Shown here piece by piece: positions 1-10,914 of a DNA stretch of 64,000 nucleotides. The DNA comes from Oopsacas minuta (Eukaryota; Porifera; Hexactinellida; Lyssacinosida; Leucopsacidae). Positions within the stretch are counted from its first letter, which is position 1. Every line of letters begins with the position of its first letter. The notes beneath the pieces were generated by a model, which ran no database searches, was not told the origin of the DNA, and saw nothing but the letters and a program-made list of their open reading frames with translations. The position numbers and the translations under genes are program-made. The stretch lies in NCBI GenBank assembly GCA_024704765.1, contig JAKMXF010000332.1, positions 478,018 through 542,017 on the forward strand, read 5' to 3'.

Positions 1-1496
1 AATTTCCATAAGAGAAACTTGTAACTGCCAGATTCAAATTCATCTTAATTGGTTACCACATGTTATCCGGTGATAGCAGGTCTCTATATAAATTTTAAGA
101 TTCCAACAATTCGTTAAGATACTTCCCAAAATACTTGTGACTCAATTTCCTTTAAGCATTAAAATATCAGATCGTTTAGACGGTTCTGGTGCTCACCAAG
201 TCAATAACCAAATCAGGAAAGTCCCACAATCAATACTAAAAAATTTCCTCTTATTCGCCCTTACGATTCTCTCTATTCCAGATTGCTCTAACCGTAAAAT
301 CTCGGTAAACCCAACTTCAAATTCTTGTTTTCAGATTCGACCTATCGCATTGTTGGCTATGAAAGAAAACGAAGAGTATGTCAAACATCTATTGGATTCC
401 TATATAAATCCGGAAACAAAATTGATAGCACAACAAAGATTTGAGTTAGAACAAAGTGGGACGATTAGAGATAATGTCCCGGCACTATATTCAATGGAAA
501 ATGTCAGGCATTCTTACAGGTGCAGCAGGTGCAAAATGTCAACTGTGTAAAGCTACATACGATCAAATACATGTTCTAGAATTTGTTGAATCTGGCTTGC
601 ACATCAACCGAACTATTTCAGTAGCCAAAGAGATATTTTCTCAAGTTAACACAGAAGAACATTTATTACTTCCACATTCACAAAGATTTAGCTTAACACA
701 TGAGCCCATTTCCGATTTAGACTTTATTTCTGTTCTCCCCTTAACCCTTACACTAATGTTTTCCGCTGGTTCATCTTACTTATTTATCATCTGCATTCAG
801 GGTCGAAAAATGGTTACCAACGTGTGCTAAAGTGAAATATTCCTAAAAATTTGTAACAAGTTTTTTTGAAAGAGAAACTGGTATGATAATAGATCAACCT
901 TCAAGTTCAGGAGGAACCACTTCCGCTGGTAATATCGACGAAGTTGCTTTGAGAATAAAGAAATTTAATTTGCAGGATTACATCTTTAGTTCAATATCAA
1001 TTTCGCGATTCTTTGGAACTAACACACCATTCACTCTGTCATTTGACGTATCTATGGCTGTGTCAAAGAAATAGATACAGAACAACTTGACCATGTTTGC
1101 CGTGATACGTATGTGTTTATATTAACCCAGTTTCCGTGGGTTAACATTAGTCCATCAATAGATAAACTGTTATCTCATAGCACGGAATTGATTCAAGAAA
1201 GTAACAATGGATGCGGTTTGAAAAATCTTTAAGAAGAGGGACTTGAATTTTGCAATAAGTTCATTAGCATGTACCGTGAGCATCTAGCTTGTAAAAATTC
1301 ATTTACCTCCAATACGAGGGACATCATAGTGCGTCTTCTCTCCCAAAGTGATCCTATGCTCAATACCTTTCGAAATGTGGTAAAATGCAAGAAGTGTGGG
1401 GAAGTGAGCTACAATTACAAACTGAATTGCAAAACTACTAGTGCATTAGAACAAGATCAATTATTCAACTCATTAGTCCTTGAATATAGTTCTTAA
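1..1496 (+). pseudogene. Transib/RAG1-like transposase relic, copy 1 (5' end outside window)
   Basis: Broken remains of a transposase of the Transib/RAG1 superfamily, readable in pieces at 137-550, 456-830, 883-1074 and 1080-1496. Order seen: the acidic motif DGSGAH (D15 of the first piece), a CQLC zinc-ligand pair in the second, a D-Q-P-S-S-S-G-G-T segment near 892-915, then the H-rich and E motif region ending with a CKKC Cys cluster. By eye it aligns with the better copy at 20042-22238 over its whole length at roughly half identity, so it is a different subfamily, not a recent duplicate. Frameshifts lie near 490-530 and 830-880, and a stop lies near 1231. The first His of the zinc pair reads Asp. 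The N-terminal part lies left of the window. I could not find its right terminal repeat. A TGACGTCA palindrome at 1573-1580 lies downstream, as in the other copy. Family assignment is fairly sure; activity is excluded. Confidence 0.8.
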
Positions 1497-1499
1497 GGC

Positions 1500-2395
1500 G
1501 TTCTAAAGTTTGTATTCGTCATTTGTTAATTGAACTATTACCATTAGAAAATATAATTAATAGTTATAGTGATGACGTCATAAAACATGAAATAGAAGCC
1601 GTATATAAATCTTGGGTATACAAATCTGTTTGGAAGGGTCTCTATCACATATGTAACTAATACATTGGCTATGGCTAGGAACAACGGAAATGCCTATTTC
1701 CGCTTGATCGGTCTAACGTGGTGTTTTAACATTTTGCCATTCCATTGCATCTACAACGAGAATGTGGGGTTTAATTAAAGCTCTCAAGACTCAAACCAAT
1801 TGTTGCATCCTTCCAGTTTGTAAATCCAAGATGAATGAAAGAAATTTTTTTTCGGTCAATTTTATCTTTCATTTAGATAAGTCATGACTGTAATATAAGA
1901 ATACTCAACAGTCTTTAGACAAGAATAAACACAATCTATCTCAGGACACGTATCAAACCATTCAAATAACAATGATCTTTTCGTGATAGAATCCTTTCGA
2001 AATATTCTGAATGGGAAATTTATTAATAATGTGATTGTTCGAAAATCCAATAATGTGACAATGAGGTCATAATTTCGTCATGTGTGAATTTTTGTCCAAG
2101 ACTCGAACTAGTCCGAGCCTGGTCCAAAATACCTCGGTATACCAAAAATGTACCCTAGTTCTCCAGTTTCTTCGACAGTGATAATCCTGGGTCTTTCAAA
2201 ACGGACACTCCAAGAAGCGGACAACCCCTTCCCTACAACGCACAAACCTCGTGACACCAATTGAATTTGCCAAGCATGTAATCTATAATTAGGCTATCTC
2301 CGAGGAGCGGACAATTCTCTACAACAGACAGATAAAATGTACCCAACGTGTATGTCATTCTGAAACTCCATTGTATATATATTTATATATATGCA
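1500..2395. other. No gene seen
   Basis: Follows the copy-1 transposase relic and should contain its 3' terminus, but no clear CACTGTG-type end is visible. AT-rich with no coding signal above background. Confidence 0.5.
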
Positions 2396-2690
2396 TATTG
2401 TGTTCCTTTATCTTGGATAAAGGGACACCTAATTTCAAAACAAGTCCCTTTAACTGTCACATTTTGAAGTTGCCGGAAATTGGCCTGATAGCTAGCAATG
2501 AGTTTTTGTGTCCCCTTAAGTTGGATAAGGGGATACCTAATTTCCAAACAAGTCCCTTTTCAGTCACATTTTGAAGAGCCTGAATTGACTTGATCATAAG
2601 CAATTACAAACTGTCTCCCCCTTATCTTGGATAAGGGGCCATCTAATTCCAAAACAAGTCGCATTTCTGACCAAATTTTGAGGTAGTCTG

Positions 2691-2943
2691 CAGTGGCGTA
2701 GCTGGGTATTTGTTTACGGTTGTGTACTATGGTCCGGGTAATGGTGAATTGTATTGGACAATTAAGTAATTAATTGTAAGGTAGCTCTACAAATTGATTG
2801 TATAATTGTTTCATTATCTGTCTCAAACAATTCAGAGATTAAATATACTAAATATGCGGTACAATTTTACTAATAATTCCTACGATAGTCAGAAATTATG
2901 CGAATGATGTATACTACCTTGGCTATGCCTCTGTGTTGTTGGA
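2691..2943. mobile_element. hAT-like MITE, copy A, inside tandem repeat
   Basis: Starts CAGTGGCGTAGC and ends GGCTATGCCTCTG, a short imperfect TIR of the type used by several hAT elements in this window. No ORF. An unambiguous 8-bp TSD is not visible, probably because the host repeat is diverged. The sister copy at 3049 sits in the same place of the next repeat unit. Confidence 0.55.
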
Positions 2944-3048
2944 AATAGATACGATCGCTAGCAATTACAAACTGTGTCCCCTTACCTTGGATAAGGGGAC
3001 ATCAAATTACAAAAAGTCTCTTTGCTGACCAAATTTTGAGGTTGTCTG

Positions 3049-3286
3049 CAGTGGCGTGGCTATGTATTGGTTTATGATTGTGCACTGTGGTCCGGGTAGT
3101 GGTGAATTGTATTGGAGGCATAGCAAAGGTGGTGCGCATCATTTGCACATTTCAGACTAACGTAGGATGAAATGAGTAAAATGGTATCGGATATTCAATA
3201 TATTTATCTCTGAATGGTGTGAGATAGATGTGAAACAATTGTACAATCAATTTGTGGAGCTCCATGACAAATGACTATTTAATTAC
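3049..3286. mobile_element. hAT-like MITE, copy B, with inverted interior
   Basis: The first ~65 bp (CAGTGGCGTGGC ... GTGAATTGTATTGG) match copy A in the same orientation. The remaining ~170 bp, from about 3114, match the reverse complement of copy A's distal part (GGAGGCATAGC here, GCTATGCCTC there). The left flank is identical to that of copy A (AAATTTTGAGGTTGTCTG). Confidence 0.55.
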
Positions 3287-3592
3287 CTGTGTTGTCAGAA
3301 ATCGATATAATTGCTATCAATTATAAACTATCTCCCCTTTACTTAGATAAGGGGACACAAAATTTCAAGACAAGCCCCTTACTTCGACAAATTTTGATGT
3401 TTTTCGGAAATCAGCTTGATCGCACAGCATGTTTCATAAGTTTACATCAGTTCAAGCCATTACCGATCTATATAGTATGCGCCCATTAGGAAACATTCCT
3501 ACTAGGTATGTTATAATTTTAACGCAAACATATTTTACTATAAAGTCTATACATGTCTCTTAATCTATGAATTTTATCAATATATTCACTTT

Positions 3593-3668
3593 ACGGATGG
3601 ATAGAAGTCGTACAACATCCATGTCATTAGGAGCATGGATGCTGTACTACTTCCGTACGTCTGTCCGT
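3593..3668. other. Imperfect ~76-nt hairpin
   Basis: Inverted repeat with outer ACGGA/TCCGT arms and an inner stem of about 20 bp (GAAGTCGTACAACATCCATG against its near complement) around a ~10-nt loop. The length and bulges are like a microRNA precursor or a small hairpin MITE. Nothing in the sequence shows transcription. Confidence 0.4.
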
Positions 3669-3669
3669 T

Positions 3670-6030
3670 CGAGGGATCCTTCAAAATATGTTAGTCATGA
3701 TTGACATCAGATTTGGCACATTCCAAATTTTCCTAGAGATTAACCCACCTGTTAGTCAGGGGTAATCGGGAACCTAAAATATCATTCAAATATTTCAAAA
3801 GCATAGACACGTTTTCCATATGACTAAACATATTTTCACATCTGAAGTTTATTATTGAATTGTAATGTGAATTGTTTCATATATTCGGAGCATCACTTAG
3901 GGTCATTCTTCAAAATTCTGTATATATCAAGTAGTATGTCTGTGTTCGTGTTTGTATATGTGTTTCATCACATCTCCTCGGAGATGGCTGGACCGTTGTT
4001 TTGCAGGATACACTTTGGTCACCTATTATGAATAAGGAGTATTTAGAGATCGGATGATGTGATCAAAAGGTATGTGATTTTTTCAACACGTCTTTCAATC
4101 AAATCAATGCATTATATTTGATATTAAATTAGCCAATCATATTATACTTTGTATTTTGCTGAATCACCGAGCATAACAGCATACTAACCCATTGGGATAC
4201 AGTTTCTACAGGTTATTCACAATAGATTGTAGCTGTCCAATATAATATCCGCCGTTGCGCTACTAAACAAATCAGATTTGTTGTTGTACACGTGGTTACA
4301 TACACCTTATAACATGTCCTGATATTGTTACTATCGTGGGGGTCCGCGATACAAAGGTAGTTCATTTAAATGAGGTATAATGAATGTTAGGGGAGGCTTC
4401 GGTATTTCAGCTATCAATATCAATTTTCGGAGTAAGGCTCGGACCCTAAAAGTAATTTAGGGAGGGTAAATTATCAAATTCTTTATACACTGAGATTTTA
4501 TCGTTCGCATAGTAATTGTGAACAAAAATAATTTCGGCACAGTAAATGAGCTCAAGATTCTTCACCAAGTATATTTATTAATCAAGCGACTACTCATATA
4601 TGGCCTATTATAGCTATAAGTGATGATCTTGCTATTCACATATAAATGGGAAAAATACTGGAAGAATTCACAAATTTTATTCCAATATGTTAGGAGCTAA
4701 TTTATTCCTGAAGATTTATGAAAAATAAAATGCAAAAATTGGACAACTTTAGGTATTTGAAGAATATTAGATTATTTCCAGATTTAATAATTGAAATTTG
4801 AGTGAAGACAAAATGGAGCGCCGTTACTGGTGCGCGCTCCTCAATTATATGAGCGACTCTCCAGTTTCGTTTCCTTATTTCACGAAAGAGCGACTCCAGC
4901 CTCCGCTCCCCAAAGTTTGACCGTGGACCTAGAGCGCGTTCTTCTAATACTCTGCATATATGGACTACCATACGTAGACTTTGTGTCTTATACTGCCAGT
5001 ATACGACACAAACTGTCCGAACGTGAAGATTATGAGAGGAAACAGATACTCTTGGGCTCAACTTAGCGATTGCAAAACTAGTACCAGAAGCAATACTAAA
5101 ATTTCCACCTGTTCTTTCAACGAGAGGAGATTCGTGCCAGAGGGAAAGCCATTGCAGAGAACGGATGGGTATACTAACATACTATCTAAAACGGAGGTGA
5201 CTGATGATAAAATAGGTAGAATACCCCTCAGTAGATAATATGGAAAGTGTTCCTTTAGCTAAACAGAAAGGGAAGCGTGCATCCCTCGTACGAAAAGAGC
5301 CAAATAGAATGGGCGAATGATCATAGTCCTCATGGGAGTCGGTAATCTGAATACAAATTATAAGAGAATACATATACAGCAATGAAGGATGGCTTCAATA
5401 AAAATCCCTATCCAACATCTACCGATGAGCAGCACCATTAGTGAGGTATAAATGCGCGAATCAATTCTAATAGATTTTTGTTTAACTAATCAGATGAAAA
5501 GTCAGGTCAATAACTCCAGCGACTCAAAAAAACAATGTCCCTTGTCCTGACACACGCCCAAGGCGAGAAAACAAGAAATACACCCTATTGTGTGCTATTG
5601 AGAAAGATCATAGGTGTTACCGTTGATCACAGTCTTCTCGAATAAAACTTATCTGAGATGGCCCTACCAATCTCCATTTTGAATCTATACATGTGCTATA
5701 ACTGGTATTCAGTTGTTTATAACGTAGAACTAATTCGATTTTTCGTCTACTCACTTTGTTTATGGCACTACTTAACTAGTGTATCAGGAATTAGAGAAAA
5801 ATTGAGGCGTGGAGTCGAAGGTGATGGTATGTCTGATAGACTTGAAGAATGGTCACTATACCAGAATTCCAGATCAATGTTTTTTGAAATGTCTTCTGAA
5901 ATAGGAGCTTCATCCCTATCAGATGATACAATAGCATATTTAATGCTGGTTCAGTTTTCTTCTCTGGACTTGCTTATGATCTATCACGAAAGCTGTCTCT
6001 CTCGAAATTCTTCTCTTCAGAATCTCGGGT
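3670..6030. other. No recognisable gene
   Basis: Several short ORFs occur (for example 4830-5066 plus, 4702-5061 minus, 5658-6044 plus), but none shows a domain, motif or consistent coding character. Treated as non-coding. Confidence 0.5.
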
Positions 6031-6032
6031 TT

Positions 6033-6639
6033 TTATGTATCTAATACACTTAATAAGCATTCGCGATTACTTTTCCTTACATTACAGAATGGGGTATGCC
6101 TTGGCCACCATTTAGGTTGTTTCTGGCTCTTTAAGTTTCGTTTTCTTCCTAAACGAGTAAAATGGTAAACCCAGAGAATACGTAGTACAAATAATTGGGC
6201 AATTAAATACGTATTACCAAACTTACAGATTGCTGTGTTATCCAACCGACCATCCGCCGAAGTGTTGAGGCATTCAATCTGTGATAGTTTTTTGTGATAA
6301 TTCTGCAAAATCTCTATCAATTTCTTGTTTTGCTAATGGACTTGCCTGGCTAGGTATGCCATATTTCGCTCTTAATTTTCCAGTACACTCCTTGAATGAA
6401 TATCCCCCAATGACATTCATTTTTCCATTCCAGGTGGATGTTGCACCTATTGCTTCGTCAGTGACCTCAGTAAATACATCTAGAGCACTTTGAAGGTGTT
6501 GTCTAGCATTTGCTTTAGTGACTCGTGGCATTGATAAATTAGTATAAAATTGGAGTGCGATTCGTAAGTTAGTAATTATTATTCCTCCTGTGGATATTTT
6601 ACTCGCATATATATATATTATTGATCCTCCTACGAACAT
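6033..6639 (-). pseudogene. Unknown broken ORF with NRF1/EWG-like WWP motif
   Basis: Two overlapping minus-strand ORFs (6639-6274, 6320-6033) in different frames read as one frameshifted protein. A plausible inner start is MPRVTKANARQHL near residue 37 of the first. The second part contains the string PKWWPRHTPFCNVRKSNRE, which resembles the PxWWPxDxPWxNVRSD segment I know from the DNA-binding domain of NRF1/erect-wing proteins. The rest shows no similarity I recognise. It may be a fragment of a host-derived gene or of a transposon that carries such a domain. Confidence 0.3.
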
Positions 6640-6879
6640 GCTCTAGATCTGTGTAAATTTATATGAGCATGCTCTGTTAACTTTTGGTTACCTTGAATTT
6701 GAAGAAGGAATAAGCCCTTAAATATTCAAAAAAGGAATAAGAGCTAAAATAATTCTGAATTGGTAATCCAAACAGTGTACACTTTGCTGATATTGCCCGC
6801 CAAGATCAATCTAGGCAGATAATCCAAAAATGTCCTTTCCAAAACATTCTTCTTGGCTGTGCAGGGGGACATTTTATGT

Positions 6880-7330
6880 GGCAAAGGTTAATATATGTTG
6901 ATAACGGGAATAATATTGTGTTTCGTTTTGGGAAATATATATGGTGCTACTGGGTAACAAATGTTGCAATTGAAACATAAATCGTGCTATCGAGGCATCT
7001 AATACAAACGGTACATTTGTGGTGTCATTGTGCAATTATAGTAATAAAGGGACTTATAAAGTCTTTCGTTTTGTGAAATATATAGTGCTCTCGGAACATA
7101 AATGGAGCTATTGGGACATACGTATATGGTGATATGGGGAATACTAAGTGCTATATGGACAAACATCTACGGTACATACGGGACATAAAGTTTCTCCATT
7201 GGGATGCTAAGGGGCTATTTGGACATATAAGTGCAAATAGCACAGATAAGGCGCAGTGTTGTTGCTAAAGTGACAATATTTACTGGCTGTGCTCATCTGG
7301 TGCTCAATGTAATTGAAAATCAGGTGCTAA
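6880..7330 (+). repeat. Short-repeat field, forward orientation
   Basis: Many diverged copies of a ~25-30-bp unit around GTGCTATTGGGACATA, with a longer-order unit that includes GTTTCGTTTTGGGAAATATA. Further forward blocks lie at about 7735-7960 and 9690-10010. No ORF. Confidence 0.65.
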
Positions 7331-7370
7331 TAGAACGAGTGCTCTGATTCTGTACAACTATATTACCAGA

Positions 7371-7721
7371 ATCTGTCCTACCACCAAACTGTTCGGGATC
7401 TGTGTTTGATTAATCCGTGTTAGGAAACAGCGCAAAAAATACACAAAAAACAAACAAAAACAAACAAAACATACACCAAAAGCTGACACACACAATCTTC
7501 GGCATACGCAAGCACGTAAAAACAAACCCTCGGATCAAATAAGAAGATAGATAATACGAATAAAACTCTCAGATCCATAAGGTAGCAAACTAAAATCCTA
7601 ATCCCCTCACAATGGTCTTGAAACGACTGATATTGGTAATAATAAACAACTCACAATATAGACATTTCAAGTGAATCTAATTTACCGTAGGAGGGATTCC
7701 GAACTCATGCGTAGGACAGAT
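7371..7721. repeat. Insertion with short inverted ends in the repeat field
   Basis: ATCTGTCCTA at 7371-7380 and TAGGACAGAT at 7712-7721 form a 10-bp perfect inverted pair around a CA/AT-rich stretch lacking the surrounding repeat unit. It may be a small non-autonomous element. The TSD is unclear. Confidence 0.3.
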
Positions 7722-8326
7722 TCAGGTTTCCCATTGGAACGTATTAGTGCCATTGGAACATATAAGGTGATATTAGAACATATTTAGTACTATTCCGACA
7801 TAACAGATGCTAACGCGACATTAATGGTGTTATTGTGACATCATAGTGCTGGCGGGACTTATTAGGTACTTCATTTATGTGAATATATTGTGCTATCGTA
7901 ACATATGCATTTCTATCAGGACACATAAGTTGCTATCCGAAAATTGATGGTTATATTTGTCCATTTGATGAAGTGTCCCGCAAACTTCTTCTTTTCGGCC
8001 GCATGTGGCGGCAAGGTCACTATTTGCGGTCGGAACAGGTTTTGATTCAAGTAAAATTGTATTTAATTAAGTACAGTTTCCTGAATACTTGTACATGTAA
8101 TTAAGTACATTGCTTAAGTATTTGAAATTTGAAGTACTTTTCTAGGACAGCCACTTTTCATTGGTCATCAAACTCAATTACGCATTCTTACTAAAAAATA
8201 GCATGTCAAGTATTGAATCAAATTGTAACACATTTAGGTTTCTCTACAATTGTCATTATATGCAATCAATGTACAACCACATATATGCTGTACTAATGTT
8301 CAGTCCAAAATTGTTTTTATAATACA

Positions 8327-8812
8327 GGTAAACCTCCGAGATATGGTATCAGTGGTAGAATTAGTGCCGTATCCCAAAGTTTGCCGTATCTCGGAGGTTG
8401 CCGTTTCTCGGATGTTGCAGTATTTCAGAGGTTACTGTATCTCAGAGAATGCTATTATCCACCCTTAATATTGAATATACTTTATAGAACTATAAAACAT
8501 ACATATAATGATACTAATAAGTCTAATTGTGATTAAATATATCATTAGGTGTTGACTGCCTATCAAGGTTGCAATAACTGTCAACCTCCGGAATATGATA
8601 TTCATTGAGAGAATAATTATTGTGCCGTATCTGGATGTATTTAGCATTAAAACTTTTAATCAGGAGTTCATTTAATTACCCCATCTCAGAGGTTGTCACA
8701 TCTCGGTAGTGTTTTCTCTCAGAGGTTCGAAAGTACTATTTGTGTAGGAAAAAAATAATCATCGATGAAATAGGGTGATACCGTATCTCGGGTTTTGGGA
8801 CGTTTATCAGTA
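8327..8812. mobile_element. Possible Tc1/pogo-type MITE with internal repeats
   Basis: The left end AGGTAAACCTCCGAGATATG and the right-end complement (CCCGAGATACGGTATCA read inward) form a diverged inverted pair. Inside are several copies of CCGTATCTCGGAGGTTG. AACCTC-type termini are common in pogo/Tigger MITEs. The exact ends and TA duplication are uncertain. Confidence 0.35.
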
Positions 8813-10024
8813 ATTCGAACTAATCACATGTTTAGTATAAAGCTTCCGAAGAATATTAAACAGCTTTGATATATTTATCTAATCTTAGAAAAAATATATG
8901 AAATTGAATTTGTTAAAGTAATTACTTGTACTTGTAGCTATAATTAAGTACTTTAAACTTCATCTGTACTTGTACTTGAGTATTTGTGAAGTAATTGTAT
9001 TTGTACTTAGGTATTTGTAATAGTAGTTGAACCCAACAAAGAGCAGGAAAATCTTTCCACAGACGATAACTTTGATATAATACTTTGATTCAAGTTGTAC
9101 CATTAATTTTTGGAGTTTCTGTATAGTTCATTTCTATTCAGATCCTAGTAATTCAAACTGCATTGAATTGTAGTATTTCAATTCATTCAAATATAATTCC
9201 AATTTTATCAAATAATTCTGGTTTATAAGTAGTTCGTAGACCAGGCATACACATTCGGTGTGAATAATTCACTAACACATGTTGGCAATATGCAAGGAAA
9301 AACTTTGTCATTAATAACGACGAGACACACCTCTTGTTCGCGTTGCTTGGCTTTCGATAGCTTTGCGTCTATAGGAGCCGAGTAATTGAAAATGTAATAT
9401 TGAGATTCAGCATAGTAAATTACACTAATTAGCGATTGAGATCAAGTCGAATCTCTCCAAATTATATATTTCTGGATTTGATTTACTTTGTTCCATAAAT
9501 TTGAGACATGGAATGTTTGCGAAATTGTTTGGATTAAACATAGAAGAAAACGTACAAGTACCTTAGCAACGAACAACCAAAAAAGAAAAACAATAGTTAT
9601 TCAATAATAGATTTTATTGCTCCCCCGACAGATGTGTGAGTATAGAAATGGAAACTCTAAACGTTTGCGGAACATTGATTGATGATGTTTTGTGACTCTA
9701 TGGTCCCAAAGGAGATATATGGTGTTTCGTTTTTGGAAATATATGGCGCTCTTGGTACATTTATGGTGCTAATGTGACATCATAGGGCTAGCAGGACTTA
9801 TATCCTTTGAATATATGGAGCTATCGGAACATAGCCTATTGCACTTATCGTGATACATTAAGCTGCATTGGGACATATAAGGTACTAATGGTATATGTAA
9901 GGTGCTATCTAGACAAATTACGTGAAATTGGGTCATATTAGAAGCTAACGGAGCATGTATATGTCCCAATGGAACCATATATATCCAATATGCTACTTGC
10001 ATTGTATAATATCACCAAAACTGT

Positions 10025-10908
10025 CCAGTTATCCGAATACAAGCGAAGTGTTACATTGGTAACAAAAAGGAACTCGTTAATTTTAACACTTCGTTTTAAC
10101 CAATTCCAGCATTCCAATCAAGATTCAGCACCTTATTGAGATCATAAAATCACACATTTCCCGGACGTATTCGGTTAATAGAGAAAGCAGAGACGAAGTC
10201 TCTGCAATTTTGTTCCAAAAAGATTTCAAATGAAATCGGAAAAAATCTAATTATTCCATATTTAACTGGCTAATTGGGACTATTTTTGGTCGATTTCTAT
10301 TGAAAAATATTGGCCAAAATGATATTTTAATTGTGCTAGAAATTTATTAGAAATATAGTGTTGATATTTGTCACCGAAACTGTGGTCAGTGATAGAATGA
10401 AATTTCAAAATTGGGATACTGTCTGTATATAATTTGGATGTCATTAATTAAAGTTTGGCACACAACTAGGATTTTTATGTCTAAAATCGTAAAATTGGTA
10501 TAAATTTTAGTTATAAAGTTTTTAAAATTTCCTCAACCATTATTTTTAAATAATATTGATAAAATTAAGAGATTACTTAGTCTTTAAATCCGGGAAGCAA
10601 TTTCCATCAATCTGATGGGGCAAAGCTCTCTCTGATTTAAATGAGGACGGCCTGGATAGAGTTGCTTTACTATGTCAAGGTCGCAAAATGCAGCCTAAAA
10701 AGGCTACAAAAGACAGCTTCATAAACTGCAATATTTATTATTCCTCTTCTATAACTGAATACACCTGAAGTGTTTCGTTCGTAACAAAAAGGAACACGTT
10801 AATTTTACCACTTGGTTTTCACCAATTGTCGCACTCAAATAGAGATCTTCGTACCTTATTGACGTCATAAAATTACACATTTTCCCGGCTTTATTCGGTT
10901 AGAACATT
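10025..10908. repeat. ~160-bp direct duplication at centre of the repeat field
   Basis: The segment at 10025-10195 (GAAGTGTTACATTGGTAAC ... TATTCGGTTA) recurs in direct orientation at about 10750-10908, diverged. The blocks sit between the forward short repeats on the left and the reverse-oriented ones on the right. No coding signal lies between them. Confidence 0.55.
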
Positions 10909-10914
10909 ATCTGT

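Larger units (their letters stand above)
2400..3420. repeat. Tandem repeat, ~106-bp unit with internal palindrome, 5 units
   Basis: Five diverged units start near 2400, 2508, 2617, 2972 and 3330. Each carries the hairpin CCCCTTATC-TTG-GATAAGGGG or a variant, followed by 'CTAATTTCAAAACAAGTCCC', 'CCAAATTTTGA' and 'AGCAATTACAAACT'. Units 3 and 4 are each interrupted at the same internal position by a MITE (2691-2943 and 3049-3286). This is a minisatellite-like array with no coding potential. Confidence 0.75.

Noticed and set aside
2400-3420. CRISPR-like array
   Set aside because: Units are contiguous diverged tandem repeats without unique spacers, in eukaryotic DNA.
4702-5066. Overlapping ORFs on both strands
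   Set aside because: No motif, both strands equally open, and no similarity recognised.
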